Origin: Cotesia glomerata
Taxonomy: Eukaryota > Arthropoda > Insecta > Hymenoptera > Braconidae
Assembly (NCBI RefSeq): GCF_020080835.1
Contig: NC_058162.1
Span: 5,595,323 to 5,659,322, forward strand
Reading direction: 5' to 3'
DNA: 64,000 nucleotides
This document shows, in pieces, positions 12,047 to 23,316 of this stretch (position 1 is its first letter; the number at the start of each line of letters is the position of its first letter). Under the pieces are notes generated by a model, which saw only the letters and a list, made by a program, of their open reading frames with translations, was not told the origin of the DNA and made no database searches. The translations under genes and the position numbers were made by a program.

Positions 12047-12651
12047 ATGACATTAAAGTTAGCTATCACTTGACCAATTTTTGATTTTATTTAACAATTA
12101 AATTAATTCTAAAAAATTATTTTTAAAAAATTGCATTTTTAATTTTTTAAAATTTCTGCATGTCAATTTTTTTTTCTTATTTCTTTTTGCCATAATTCAT
12201 TTGTTAACAAAAGTTCTGAAAATTATTAAATATCTGCTAAATTAACTTTCAATGAAAATTAATTTAGCAGATATTTGATAATTAGAAAAATTTTTTTTTT
12301 ATAAATAAATTATGGCAAAAATAATGAGAAAAAAAAATTGACATGCAAAAATTTAAAAAAATTAAAAATGCAATTTTTTTAAAATAATTTTTTTAACAAA
12401 TTTGTTTGTTAAAAAAAATCAAAAAATTATGAAATGGCGGCTAACTTTAATGTCATTAATTTTCATAATTAATTTAGCAAATATTTGATAATTTTTTTAA
12501 CAAATAAATTGGAGCAAAAAAATTTAGAAAAAAAATTGACATGTAAAAATTAAAAAAAATAAAAAATACAATTTTTTAAAAGTAATTTTTTGGAGAAAAT
12601 TTGTTAAAAAAAAATAAAAAATAGCCAAATAACTGCTAACTTTAATGTCAT
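12047..12651. repeat. AT-rich palindromic repeat, tandem trio
   Basis: Three near-complete units lie head to tail or inverted: 12047-12253, 12252-12456 and 12462-12651. Their junctions read CTGCTAAATTAACTTTCAAT followed by GAAAATTAATTTAGCAGATA, and GGCGGCTAACTTTAATGTCA. This is the densest group of the family in the window and gives the clearest view of its inverted ends. Confidence 0.65.
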
Positions 12652-12764
12652 TTAATTTATGTATCTAACCAAGTTCATTCCTAAGCCGTAAGGAAATAAA
12701 TAATAATAATAAAAAACTTTATAAATAAAGTTGGAAAAACATTAATTCTATTTATTGTATACAA

Positions 12765-13850
12765 TTCTTGGTCAAAAAATTTAGTCTGTTTTATGATTAA
12801 TAAAAATTTTTAATATTTTTCATTCAATTTAATTTTATTATGTGCATCTATTTTATATAAGAATTTAATCTGTTTTTGCCCGTACTATTCCCAATTCAGA
12901 CCAATTTCAGATCATTTTTAATGTTATAATAAAATTGTTTTCTATTGTTTCAAGACCTAAACCAGACTTTTTTTGTCACAATCATTTAACTGGTTTTGAT
13001 CGCATCAAGGTCAAAAACAGACCAAAACGTTGCATAATTTTTAGTCGGTTTTTGATCGCCTGTAGATCAAAAACAGACCTGTTACGAATTAGGTAGTAAT
13101 AATCCGAACAAAAACAGTTTCACTGTAAAAAAAAATCGCGCCAAGTCCACGTTCATAAGACTATTAAGAAAAAAAAATTTCTTATTCCTTTACAAAAAGA
13201 TATAAAATAAAAAAATAAAAAAATCCAAGTAACCGATATGTTTGTATTTAATTTTCGGAAATTAAAAAAAATTTTATTGTAAATTTGAAAATTAAAAAAA
13301 AAATTTTGGAACGTATTTAGTGTGCGTGGTTGCAAAATATTTTACTTTTAATGAAATTCGTAAAATCTATTTACTAGGACTTTAAAAAAATTGAAATACA
13401 CAATGACGCACACCAAGTACGTTCCAAATTTTTTTTTTTAATTTTCAAATTTACAATAAAATTTTTTTTAATTTCCGAAAATCAAATATCAAATAGTCAC
13501 TATCTTAGTCGACTTTTGGCCTTCGAACATTTAGAGTGAAAATTGTAGATCAAAAACAGTATAAGATTTCATATTGAATTTGAAAACAATACATAAAGTC
13601 CATCTACAAATTAACTAGACTAAAAACCGATCAAACTTTTAAAACTTTTTAGTCTCATTAGATTATAAACAGCATAAAATATTCATAGCTGCTCAATTAT
13701 TTTACTAAAAAGTTATTTAGACTTAAAACAGATCAAAAATAATTTGAATAGTAGATCAAATATAAATGAAAATTTTTTTAAAAGTTCAAATACAGATCAA
13801 TAAGTTCAAATGCAGATCATTTAAAAAATTTTATAAAATAAATTCTGAAA
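12765..13850. repeat. GATCAAAAACAG motif cluster with foldback core
   Basis: Short motifs of the form GATCAAAAACAG, or the complement CTGTTTTTGATC, recur many times on both sides (about 12870-13090 and 13540-13830) of an inverted repeat. The inverted repeat has arms of about 90 bp at 13240-13332 and 13402-13492, containing GGAACGTATTTAGTGTGCGT and its degenerate complement. No coding capacity was seen. It is probably a decayed inverted-repeat transposon or two nested ones. Confidence 0.45.
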
Positions 13851-15303
13851 TAAAAAAACAAAACAATTTCAGGTGTAACATTAAATTCCCATCAAAAATG
13901 ATGAAATAACTTGGTTATTTTATTGTAGGTAATAAAAATCTAAATTTTAACATTTCTATAATACATTACACTTAATTGCTGTTACTGATAAATTTGTAAT
14001 TACGATTAAAATGATAAAATAAACTTTATTAAAAATCCTGCATAACAAATGACTATTATGTAAAAATAAATAACACTTTTATTTTTGTTAATTTGTTGAA
14101 TATTTAAATTAAAATGTTGTTTGACTAATTCAAATCATTAATATTATCAACTTCATTATAATAAATGAGATCGGCATAAAGATATAATCATGAATGAAGA
14201 AGTCGAATAAGCAGTTGGCGGCTGAAGCAGAGTCTTTTATTCCGATCTTCAACTTCACTTGAATCTGTATGACTATACTATTACTGTATAAGTAATACAA
14301 ACTACCAGTTACCTGTTTACTTGCAGAACATTTATTTATTCCTTTACTTCATTTCTCTTTTAAAGTGGTTGAAGGGAATGTTTTCTTCGATATCTTCAGT
14401 AACTTCTTCTCTTACACCAAGATGAATATTAAAATAAATGTGTATATACACGTACATATGGAAGTTATAATTTTTTCAACTGTTTATCTTTATTATACGT
14501 TTGTGGTTTTTTATCTTCGAGTGGATATATATAAATATATAATGCAGCGTTAATGGTATTTAGGCTTGGGATAATTCACTGACGCGCGTTTATTAATGCC
14601 ACTGATGCAGTGAGAAGCTAATGTAATGTAAGAGAGACCCGCAGTGCGCTTGCATACCTCATTAAATTACGGTACCCAATGCACCTACGTGTTGCAAAGG
14701 TCGAATGTGTACATATAAGAAGAAGATGAGGATGAATATAGAAGATAGATATTATAAGAGAGTAGGAGAACACCCAAAGAAGAAAAGACCACTGGAAGAG
14801 TGTAGAAGAGTAGAGGGCCAACAGCTAACAACTTCAAGGGTCAACCAGTCGATGGACGTTTCTGATTTTAATAATAAATATATTTTATATTTATATTTAT
14901 AAATAAGAGCTTTGCGTAAATTAGGGCCCATATGTTCTTAGCTAACAAATTTATTTCTTTAATAAAAATAAAAAACATTCTTATTCATTTTTTCATTTGA
15001 TAAATTAACGTCTTTAGTTATAATTTTTAATATTTATAGCTCTTTTTTTTATCAAAGATTTATTTCGCTTCAAGATTAAAAATGATTTTTCTTTTTCTTA
15101 ATAATACCTGTAAATTTTTATTAAATTTAAAGTATGCGGTTATTGAGAGAAAAAATTTATTTTGAAAAAAATGTACAATGTTGTATTAAAAAATTAGTTT
15201 GTTAAAAATTTTATTTTTTTAGCTGAAAAAATAAAAACTATTTTCACAGTAATTTTATGGTTGAAAAAAAAATTTATAGGCTCAGGAAAATTCGCAAGTT
15301 GTC
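13851..15303. other. Gene-free stretch
   Basis: No supported exon was found. The part at about 14570-14850 is less AT-rich and contains short open frames on both strands without recognisable domains. Confidence 0.45.
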
Positions 15304-16438
15304 TACACGGTGAGAAATTTATAGGAACCTTTCCAAAAATTATGGGAATGGTTCCTATAATAAAATGATCATTATAGGTATCAATCCTATGCTCATTATG
15401 GGAACTATACCCATAGTTTATTGGAAACATTCCTATACAATAATGGAATAGCTTTAATATATTATGGGAATGGTCCCTATATTATTAAAGGAATGGTTCC
15501 TATAATATTATGGGAATGTCGTACATAATAATAGAAAAATTTTTATGTTCATAATAATCAAGCAATCACATACAAAATATAAAGTAATTATTATATATTT
15601 TTTTGCTAATAAATTTTTTTTTGTAAATAAAAATTGATCTTTCACTAGAGTGAAAAAATTTCTTTTTCATAATTTTTATTAACGTGTGTACTTAATCTTA
15701 AATTGTGTATTCCAACTCAGTTATTATTGTGTTAGATAATATTGAAAAATATTGTAGGAATTCTAAAGTTTCTCTAATAAAAGGGATATTTTCTCACTAT
15801 ACAATTAGAGGAGCAAAGTAGATATGGAAATTCATTGTTTATTTTTAAATTTCATTTTATTTTTAAAACAAATTATTTATTTACAATACATACGTTGAAT
15901 ATTTATTAAATCCACCTTTTGGGTATGTGACTTTTATTATTTATATCAACAATATTACTTATTTTACATACTTAAAATGATGTTATTGGGAAGCAAGTAA
16001 AATTATCGGAGTTACTAATAATTTCAAATGCTTCAAAGTGGTCATCGAAGTCAAACATAACTTGAGTTGTAGTGATAAATATCTCAATATTAGGCATCAT
16101 CACTATAATATTATGGGAATGATTCCCGTAATATTATAGGAATGGTTCCTATGATATTATAGAAACCATTCCTTTAATAATATAGGGACCATTCCTATAA
16201 TATTATTATAATATAATATTATATAATATTATTATAATATTCCTATAATATGCCGATATTACAGTTATAATTATAGATATCGTTCCTATAATTATAGGAA
16301 CCATTTCCATAATTATAGTAACATTTTCCAAAAATTATGGGTATAATTCCCATAATTTAAGTAATCGCTCTTAAAATGGTATAGGAAAACATTTCATTAA
16401 AGTTATAGGAATGATTTCCATATTTTTCTCTCCGTGTA
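15304..16438. mobile_element. MITE with TACACGG ends, 15.3 kb
   Basis: It starts TACACGGTGAGAAATTTATA and ends with the inverted form, CATATTTTTCTCTCCGTGTA. The outer 250 bp on each side consist of many GGAATGGTTCCTATAAT-like short repeats in both orientations. The core is unique AT-rich sequence. No transposase is present. A second element at 43979-45075 has the same terminal sequence. Confidence 0.7.
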
Positions 16439-17630
16439 TCTAAAATTTTTTCGTCATCTAGAAAATCACCCCAAGAAAAATTTTTATTTCTTCAGCTAAG
16501 AAATAAAATTGTTTCAAATTTTCAACAAATTAATTTTTATCACAACAATGCCTATCTTTTTTTAAAAGAAATTTTTCTCTCAGTGTAGAGAATACTTAAA
16601 CATTTATTTTAGCAAAAAAAAAAATTATCATGACTTCAATTTACTTTTCTGAATATCAAGTGACAAAATGATTGCGTAAAAACATTGCACACATAATATA
16701 TATAGGGTAGAAATCCGAGAAAAATGAATTGAAATGGAATTTCTTAAGCGAAAAAATAACCACATGTTTTATGTATGTTAATGTATGAAATCCATGAAAA
16801 AAAGAGGGAAATATATAGACGTGACAGGAGGATGAAAAAGAATAAAGGTCGGTATTGCCTGGACAAGCATACAAGCATACAAACATACAAGTAGACTCTG
16901 CCGGCTGTCGGCTGGTGGTTCCGCAATAAGACCCGGGAAATACGTTCCACCCACTTGGGATCTCAGATCTGTGAAGTTGTTTTTTATTAAAGTTGCGTCT
17001 CTTTTTCACCTCATCGAGTCCCCACTAGAACACACATATAAGTATCGTTATTCTTATTATTTCTCGTGAAAGTCCTCTAAATATATATAGAGAGTGGAGG
17101 CAGATGCCAACCGGGTTATAAAAGTGGCAAATTCTCCTTCTTGTACTTATTCCTTAACGCCTTGTACTTACGCCTTATTCCTTAGATCTTTTATGCTCAA
17201 CTGAGAAACTGACCAACTGAGAATGTAAATAAAAGTAACTTACCGAGAATGAAACACGCTTAAATAACAAACAAATAAAATAAAATAAATTATCCTTACA
17301 ACTTTTATTTCTCCTTTTATTTGATCGGTGCGGGTCTCTTCCTCTATTGAAAAACTTGCGTAACCGTTCTCTTACTCTTGACTCTGTGCAGTACCAAAAG
17401 GACAACTTTCATAATACCATCCCGGACACAGTTGAATCCCCGGACAAACATTTCTTAAGGGACTGGACTCTAGCTAGTATTACATATTCAACTCCTCAAT
17501 ATATATTTCAATAGTAAAAGATTTTTTATCCGACGCGGTCTTTGGATCCAAGATCCAATCCAAAGGACTTCCGCCAATAATCTCAATAAAATTCAATTTT
17601 TATTCTTCTTTTATAAATTATTAACTTCTT
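16439..17630. other. Gene-free stretch
   Basis: No recognised exon was found. A less AT-rich segment (about 16850-17030 and 17300-17450) has short open frames on the minus strand without known motifs. A regulatory role is possible but unsupported. Confidence 0.45.
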
Positions 17631-17631
17631 C

Positions 17632-17712
17632 CTGCTTATTTATTTATTTTATTTATTTGTTTACATGAACGCCAATCGGCATTATACATTAAGGCGTTAC
17701 ATGGGTTTCTTC
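17632..17712 (-). mobile_element. 3' tail of a non-LTR retrotransposon
   Basis: On the minus strand the segment reads AACGCCTTAATGTATAATGC followed by an (AAATA)n tail. This is the same style of 3' end as the element at 54440-54832 (GCCTTGGCATTAAATC plus AAATA repeats). Only the tail survives. Confidence 0.5.
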
Positions 17713-17830
17713 CGGAAAAAAATGGCCTATGTTCAACAATTTTTTTTTAATAGAAAAAATGAAATATTTTATTCAAACTTTTTACTGTCTTAAAGATACA
17801 TGTTTAATAAGGGATTACTGAAATTAAAAA

Positions 17831-18030
17831 TAACATTAAAGTTAGCAGTCACTCAAGAATTTTTTAATTTTTTTGAACAAACAAATTTGTTCAAAAAAAT
17901 TACTTTTAAAAAATTTCATTTTTTATTTTTTAAAATTTCTACATGTCAATTTAAAAAAAATTTTTTTTTGCCATAATTTATTAAAAAAAAAATTCTAAAA
18001 ATTATTAAATGTCTGCTAAATTTATTTTTA
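17831..18030. repeat. AT-rich palindromic repeat, copy 8
   Basis: The left end is AACATTAAAGTTAGCAGTCA and the right end is AAATGTCTGCTAAATTTA. The centre has the CTACATGTCAATTT block of the family. Confidence 0.65.
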
Positions 18031-18059
18031 TAAATAAAAAAAAAAATATTAAAAACTCT

Positions 18060-19065
18060 GCTAATGTGACGTCATTTCCGGTGAGCCCTCGGAAAAATGA
18101 TGCGTCCGCGTAATCAGCTGAACTCCGAGCAGAATCATCAGAAGTGAAAAAAAAAAAATGTATGCTTTAGTTAAGATTTCAAAATAGGTTTTAAACGAAA
18201 AAAAAAATGAAAATTGGATTTTTGACAGAGGTTTTTACAAAAAAATTATTAAAAATTTGGCTAAAATTTCGCGACATTTTTTTTTTAAATAGTTGCAATT
18301 GAAAAAAAAAAATCATTAGTTCCAGAGCTTGTAAATTATATCTCGAAGACCTGTCTCAAATTTCATCAAGATTGGTTGAATAGTTCGCGAGAAATCTTGC
18401 GTACAGTCTTTGAAAACATATTTTTGAGAAAAACGCGTTTAAAGTTTTGAGTAACAATACAACAGCAACTTTTTAAAACTGTATCTCCGAAACTATTATT
18501 CTAATCGATTTAAAACTTTAGGACAATATTCTAGAGATATTGAAGAATTTAACAAGACAAAAAAAATCGATTTTTTGAAACCGTGAAACCCATCGATGGT
18601 TTTCTGACGCAACCTTGTATCTCAAAAATGACTATTTTAAAGATGAGGTGAAAAATAGCTTATAAAAAATTAATATTCATCTAAAAACAATATTTATCAA
18701 TTGTATTTTCTAAAAATACTGTCGTATTTATTATTATTCTGGTTAATATTTTTTTTTCAGTAACGCGTTTATAATTAACTAGCAGTCCGCCCCGGCTTCA
18801 CACGGCTATTTAACAAAAATTTCAACATTAATTATGATGTTATATAGCCTATGTCACCCGGGGATAGTGTAGCTTCCCAACAGTGAAATAATTTTTCAAA
18901 TCGGTTCAGTAGTTTCGGAGCCTATTCGATGCAAACAAACAAACAAACAAACAAATCTTTCCTCTTTATAATATTAGTATAGATTATTAATTTTTCAGTT
19001 GAACCCTTTCATCTTCAAAAATCGAGATACGTGGTTGCGTTAGAAAACCCTCACCATGTAACCCC
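18060..19065. repeat. Decayed inverted-repeat element around a Helitron
   Basis: Inverted arms GATGGTTTTCTGACGCAACC (near 18594) and GGTTGCGTTAGAAAACCCTC (near 19032) bracket the Lep1-like Helitron at 18779-18983. The left part has phrases typical of insect transposon remnants, such as AAATTTCATCAAGATTGGTT. No coding capacity is left. Confidence 0.45.
18779..18983 (-). mobile_element. Short Lep1-like Helitron
   Basis: On the minus strand it begins TCTATACTAATATTATAAAG, continues with a TTTG repeat run, then GAAACTACTGAACCGATTTG, and ends GGGGCGGACTGCTAG before a T. These are hallmarks of the widespread arthropod Lep1-type non-autonomous Helitrons (family knowledge). The insertion is between A and T. 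It is about 205 bp with no genes. Confidence 0.7.
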
Positions 19066-20767
19066 TTAAATTATTTTTTAAATTATAAAATAAAATATTT
19101 AATTCTAAATTCTAGCTCGAAAATTAAGTAAAAATATTTTCTGATTTAATAATGTCTAGTTAAAATTATGAACATTATCAATAACATTGCAAAATATGTT
19201 TTTTGACATTGGAGCGGAAAGCCTGGTAGTTAGGTAACCTGGTAGCTTTATATGTTTCTAGTTGGCAATAATTCTTGAAAAAATAAAAAATAAAAATATG
19301 TATTATTATTGAAATAACTGGATTAAGAAGATTAAAAATGAAATAATAGGTTCATAGAGCGAATAATTAGATAAGTTAGTTTATCTCTGTAATTAGAAGA
19401 GTAATTATTTTAGCAAAGTTACCAGAGAACAGAGCGACTAGACGGAAATTTAATGAACGGTGAAATGAAGATTGCGTTTAAAGTGTTTGAGCAATAAAAC
19501 CCCTTGATTAGACATACCAGGTGCACAAGTACTTACCAAGAGAATAATAATATTGTAAGATTTGTAATTGCGAATTCTCTTCTAAATTATAAATTGGTCA
19601 TGGAATCGGAGTTTTGCAAGTTTCCGAGGATAAATTCACCAGTCATCAGGGAGGAAATTAAATTCATCACCCATGTTTATGTTTCTGGTACGTACATCTA
19701 GGGTGAGGAAATAAAGTAGCTTAAAGTACTTAGACTACTTGTTTGCATTATTATCTGAACTGTTGAGTATGTAGAAGTGGTACGGCCACCACGGGCGATC
19801 TCTTCTCTGGTCTCCGACTACCGGGTAATCTTGCATCATCCAATTTAAACCCCTTACCACCTCTCTTCTCTTTTTCTTCTTGCTCTTGTTCTTCCTCTTC
19901 TTAACTTTGTGATATCCGAAGATATTATCGTCACGCGAATCCCGACTGACATGCCCAGAGTCAACACACACGAACACACCTGACAGATTTAACAATTAGA
20001 TCTTTGAATTTTTACATTAAAATTATTAACATGCTTTTTCTTTTACTTACGTATACTTTCACGTTTATTGATTATTTTATTTTTTATTTTTTATCTTTTA
20101 TTATCGCTAAGATTTTTATCGGAATACTGATGGCTTTATTGATTCAAATTATACAGTCAATAATTTTTTATCGCCATTAAATTATAGTTATTTTCTTTAG
20201 ATCTCTCGCACGCTACTCAATTTTAATAATAATCATTTTTATTTAATTTTTTAAATTACTATATTAATATTTATATTGTGAAAAAATAGAAAAAATATAT
20301 GAGGTCTTTATTAATAAGAAAATAGTATAAGTATTATATTATTCTCAAGTTGATGGTTCGTTATCCAACACTTTAGCTCGCGGGTCCATTTCAATAGTAA
20401 GTTTATTGGCTGGACGTAACAACTCTAGCGCCGGCTGAAGTTTATTGCCCAGATATACTTTTCTTCCCTTGAGAGTCCTCTTTACATTATCTTCGGTAAA
20501 TTATCCGCCTACTACGGCAAATCCTCTAAGTACATAGCCTCCATTTTAAAACGTTTGGTTGTATATTTACTGAAGTAAAGCATCCGCTTTCAATACTTAA
20601 CATTTATTGTTATATATATATGTATGTATGTAGATCAATATTATTACTGTAAATAACAATGATACTGAAATGAACAGATATTTGTCATTTTTTTTTATTT
20701 TTGACAATTAAATTGTTGAGAAAATTTTAATAGAAAAATTTTCCATTTCTAGAAGTAGAAAAAAATT
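19066..20767. other. Gene-free stretch
   Basis: AT-rich sequence with two less AT-rich patches (about 19770-19980 and 20350-20540). The minus-strand open frame 19735-19995 is low-complexity (Lys/Arg/Asn-rich) and has no recognised domain, so I do not call it a gene. Confidence 0.45.
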
Positions 20768-20961
20768 ATGATACTGAAGTTAGCTGACAGCTGTCAATTT
20801 TTTAAAGTTTTATAACAAATAAATTACAACAAAAATAATGATTTAAAAATTTTTTTATTTTTATAACATGTGAGATTTTTTTATTAAATTTTTTTTTCAT
20901 AATAATTTAATTACTATAAAATTCTAAAAATATTTCTCTTATCTATCAACTTCAGTCTCAT
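20768..20961. repeat. AT-rich palindromic repeat, copy 9
   Basis: The left end is ATGATACTGAAGTTAGCTGA and the right end is CTATCAACTTCAGTCTCAT, inverted relative to each other. The internal GACAGCTGTCAATTTTTT matches the copy split by Helitron C. Confidence 0.6.
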
Positions 20962-20984
20962 TTAAAAGATAAATATTTTTTTTT

Positions 20985-21790
20985 TTAACCCGAGGCGTGG
21001 GTTCGAATCGCGGTGTGAGCTGAAATTTCATTTTCAGTGAACATCGGTGCTCGTAACTCACGTCGGGCTGTACAGGCTTGGGTTTTTCGATGGTTTCCCC
21101 AAGTCCTGTGCTACCGGTGGGGCACAGTCAAATGCGTGCAGTTTCCCCAAAGTCGGTCAATTGATCTGAAATTTTGGTAGTGAATTATTAATATATATAT
21201 CTTTCAATAAAAAAAATTTCATAATTTTCTGTTGAAATATCTATCACGCTACAACTACCTTAAACGCGATTATCTCGAAACTGTATTTTTAAAAACTGCT
21301 CGTGTTGTAACTCAAAAAGTTATTGATCGATTTATTTGAAATTTGGTGAGGTTTTTCTCTATATTACTATCAGAAGGATAAACCTAAAAATTCAGATATT
21401 TTGCGTTAATAAAATACTTTTTTGAGGTCAAAAATGTCAAAAAATAGCCCTAAATTCTGACTTTTTTTTTCAAAGGATTATTTTATATTGAATTTTATAC
21501 TTTTTTTTTTTATTTTAGTGTTAACCTTTCCGTTAATATGTTCTAAAAAGAAAACACTTTAATTTTTTTGTTTCAAATCAATGGTTAATGAGTGACAAAT
21601 AGAGCAGTTTGGGACCTCGCGCAAACTAGAGTACAAAATGACTTTTGTACTCTAGAAAGGTTCAATAAAGTTGTGTTAAAGTTTGAAAACAATAAAATTA
21701 TTTTATCACCTTTAAAAATATTTTTAAAAAATGACCAATTTTGAGGCTTTTACATGGACTTCCCCCCTTAAAATTTTCACTAATTTTTTT
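20985..21790. repeat. Interspersed repeat with a B-box-like head
   Basis: The GC-richer head (20990-21150) contains GGGTTCGAATCGC, close to a pol III B box, and a GGTTTCCCCAAGTCCTGTG block. It could be a SINE-like sequence. AT-rich sequence follows with phrases such as GATTATCTCGAAACTGTA and GTAACTCAAAAAGTTATTGA, typical of transposon remnants here. Boundaries are uncertain and no A box was recognised. Confidence 0.4.
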
Positions 21791-22399
21791 TTTAATTTTT
21801 ACAGTTGGAATTTTGCTATAAAATTATAAAAAAATTTCTAATGTCTGTCAATTTCAGTGTTTTCAATATTATTATATTAACTATAAAATATTTTTGAAGA
21901 TAAATATTATAAAGTGATACATTGACATTTGAATATTTTCTCACGATAGAATATATTGAATAGAATTGTTTTAAATAATAAATCTCTTACATAGGAGATT
22001 TATAAATATATATAAAAATGGAAATAAAAATGAAAATATAAATATAAATGGAGAGTGACTTGTTGGTTTGTTGATAATTTTTACTTTAGATGAATAAATA
22101 AAGCTGAGGCTGTTGTGAGTAAAATGTTAGAGATGAGATTTAACAACAATTCATCCGGAAGTCGTATTGTATTAAGAATAAAGAACAACTAAACTCACAA
22201 CTCCACCTGACAACACTACATTAGATGCCTCTATTTCATTTTAATATTTAACTATCACTATATAAAACATAAAACATAAAACGCCCCCACGTTATTATTT
22301 TGTTTCAGAGTACCATACGGTCTACTAATGGAATGTCGACGGCGCTCTCGTGAGATCCAAAGTAAATTTATTTTAAAAATTAAATTTTATTAAAAAATC
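21791..22399. other. Gene-free stretch
   Basis: AT-rich sequence. A palindrome-like phrase, ACATAAAACATAAAACG, near 22266 and a GTCGACGGCGCTCTCGTGAG patch near 22337 are the only departures. No gene was recognised. Confidence 0.4.
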
Positions 22400-22720
22400 A
22401 CCTAGAGTACTGTACGATGGCTTTCTAACTCAAGTTAGAAATGGTGGATGTGTGTGTAATGGGTGTAATGCCGATTATGTCCATGTAAGCGGGGTACAGG
22501 TGGCTGCCGAGGTTCCTCAGATGGAACAATGCTCACGACCCAGGCCCACAATGGAGATCATAATCAACTGGCTGACGTCCAATGACTTATAGCCCGCTCT
22601 CGGGCTCGTCTGGGCCCAAACAATAGATCCGCGACCAAGAATAACGCCAAAGGGAAATGTTTCGCGGAAAAACAACCTAAATTATGAGTTTGTCGGTACG
22701 TGCATACTTCTAGCTTTGCC
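22400..22720. other. GC-rich block with hairpins, unknown
   Basis: This block is close to 50% GC in a genome segment that is otherwise about three-quarters AT. It contains clean short hairpins, including GTTCC-TCAGAT-GGAAC (about 22512-22527) and AGCCCG-CTCT-CGGGCT (about 22591-22606). No long open frame crosses it on either strand. It could be a structured non-coding RNA, a promoter-type element or a young insertion. I cannot name a family. Confidence 0.35.
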
Positions 22721-22808
22721 GTCTGTCATTCAATCACAGACCCAGACTTTGACGACTTATTCTTGAGTCAAAAATCTTACTCAAGGATATTTTATGTTAC
22801 TGATATAT

Positions 22809-22938
22809 TAATGATAGTAAAATTAGCAGACATCTGATAAATTTTTTGATTTTTATCACAAATTCATTATAAATAAAAATATTTAGTTGGTATAGAAATC
22901 CAAAAAATTAACAGATGTTTATTAATTTTACTATCAAT
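22809..22938. repeat. AT-rich palindromic repeat, short copy
   Basis: The left end is ATGATAGTAAAATTAGCAGA and the right end is inverted, ATTAATTTTACTATCA. It is shorter than other copies. Confidence 0.5.
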
Positions 22939-23258
22939 TATAATTCTAAAATTTTTATTACAAATATTTCTCTATTTTTCAATGTAAATTTTTAAAAATA
23001 AGTGTTTTTGATAGAGAAATACACTTCAAATCTTATGAAATCATTTTTTTTTTGTAACCTAAATTTGAGTTTATCAATATTAGTTAATGATATCTATTTC
23101 AAAATTTAATAATATCTCAATTAGTATTGGATAAAAAAAAATTCATTTCATAATAGAAGATACTTTAAATACTCGATCATAGAATATTTATTATTATAGT
23201 AATAAAAAAACAATTACTCGTATTTCAGTTTATATTGTGTAGATAAAACAAGTTTTAG

Positions 23259-23282
23259 TATAAAACAAGTTTTAGTATAAAA
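23259..23282 (+). promoter_or_regulatory. Two TATA boxes of the EB-module gene
   Basis: A 17-bp sequence, ACAAGTTTTAGTATAAA, is tandemly duplicated, so TATAAAA occurs twice (23259-23265 and 23276-23282), 35-58 bases before the start codon. Initiation about 30 bases downstream would give a very short 5' UTR. Promoter function is inferred from position. Confidence 0.45.
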
Positions 23283-23316
23283 TCAATTGTTACTGGTTTC
23301 GTTAAATAGTATAAAA

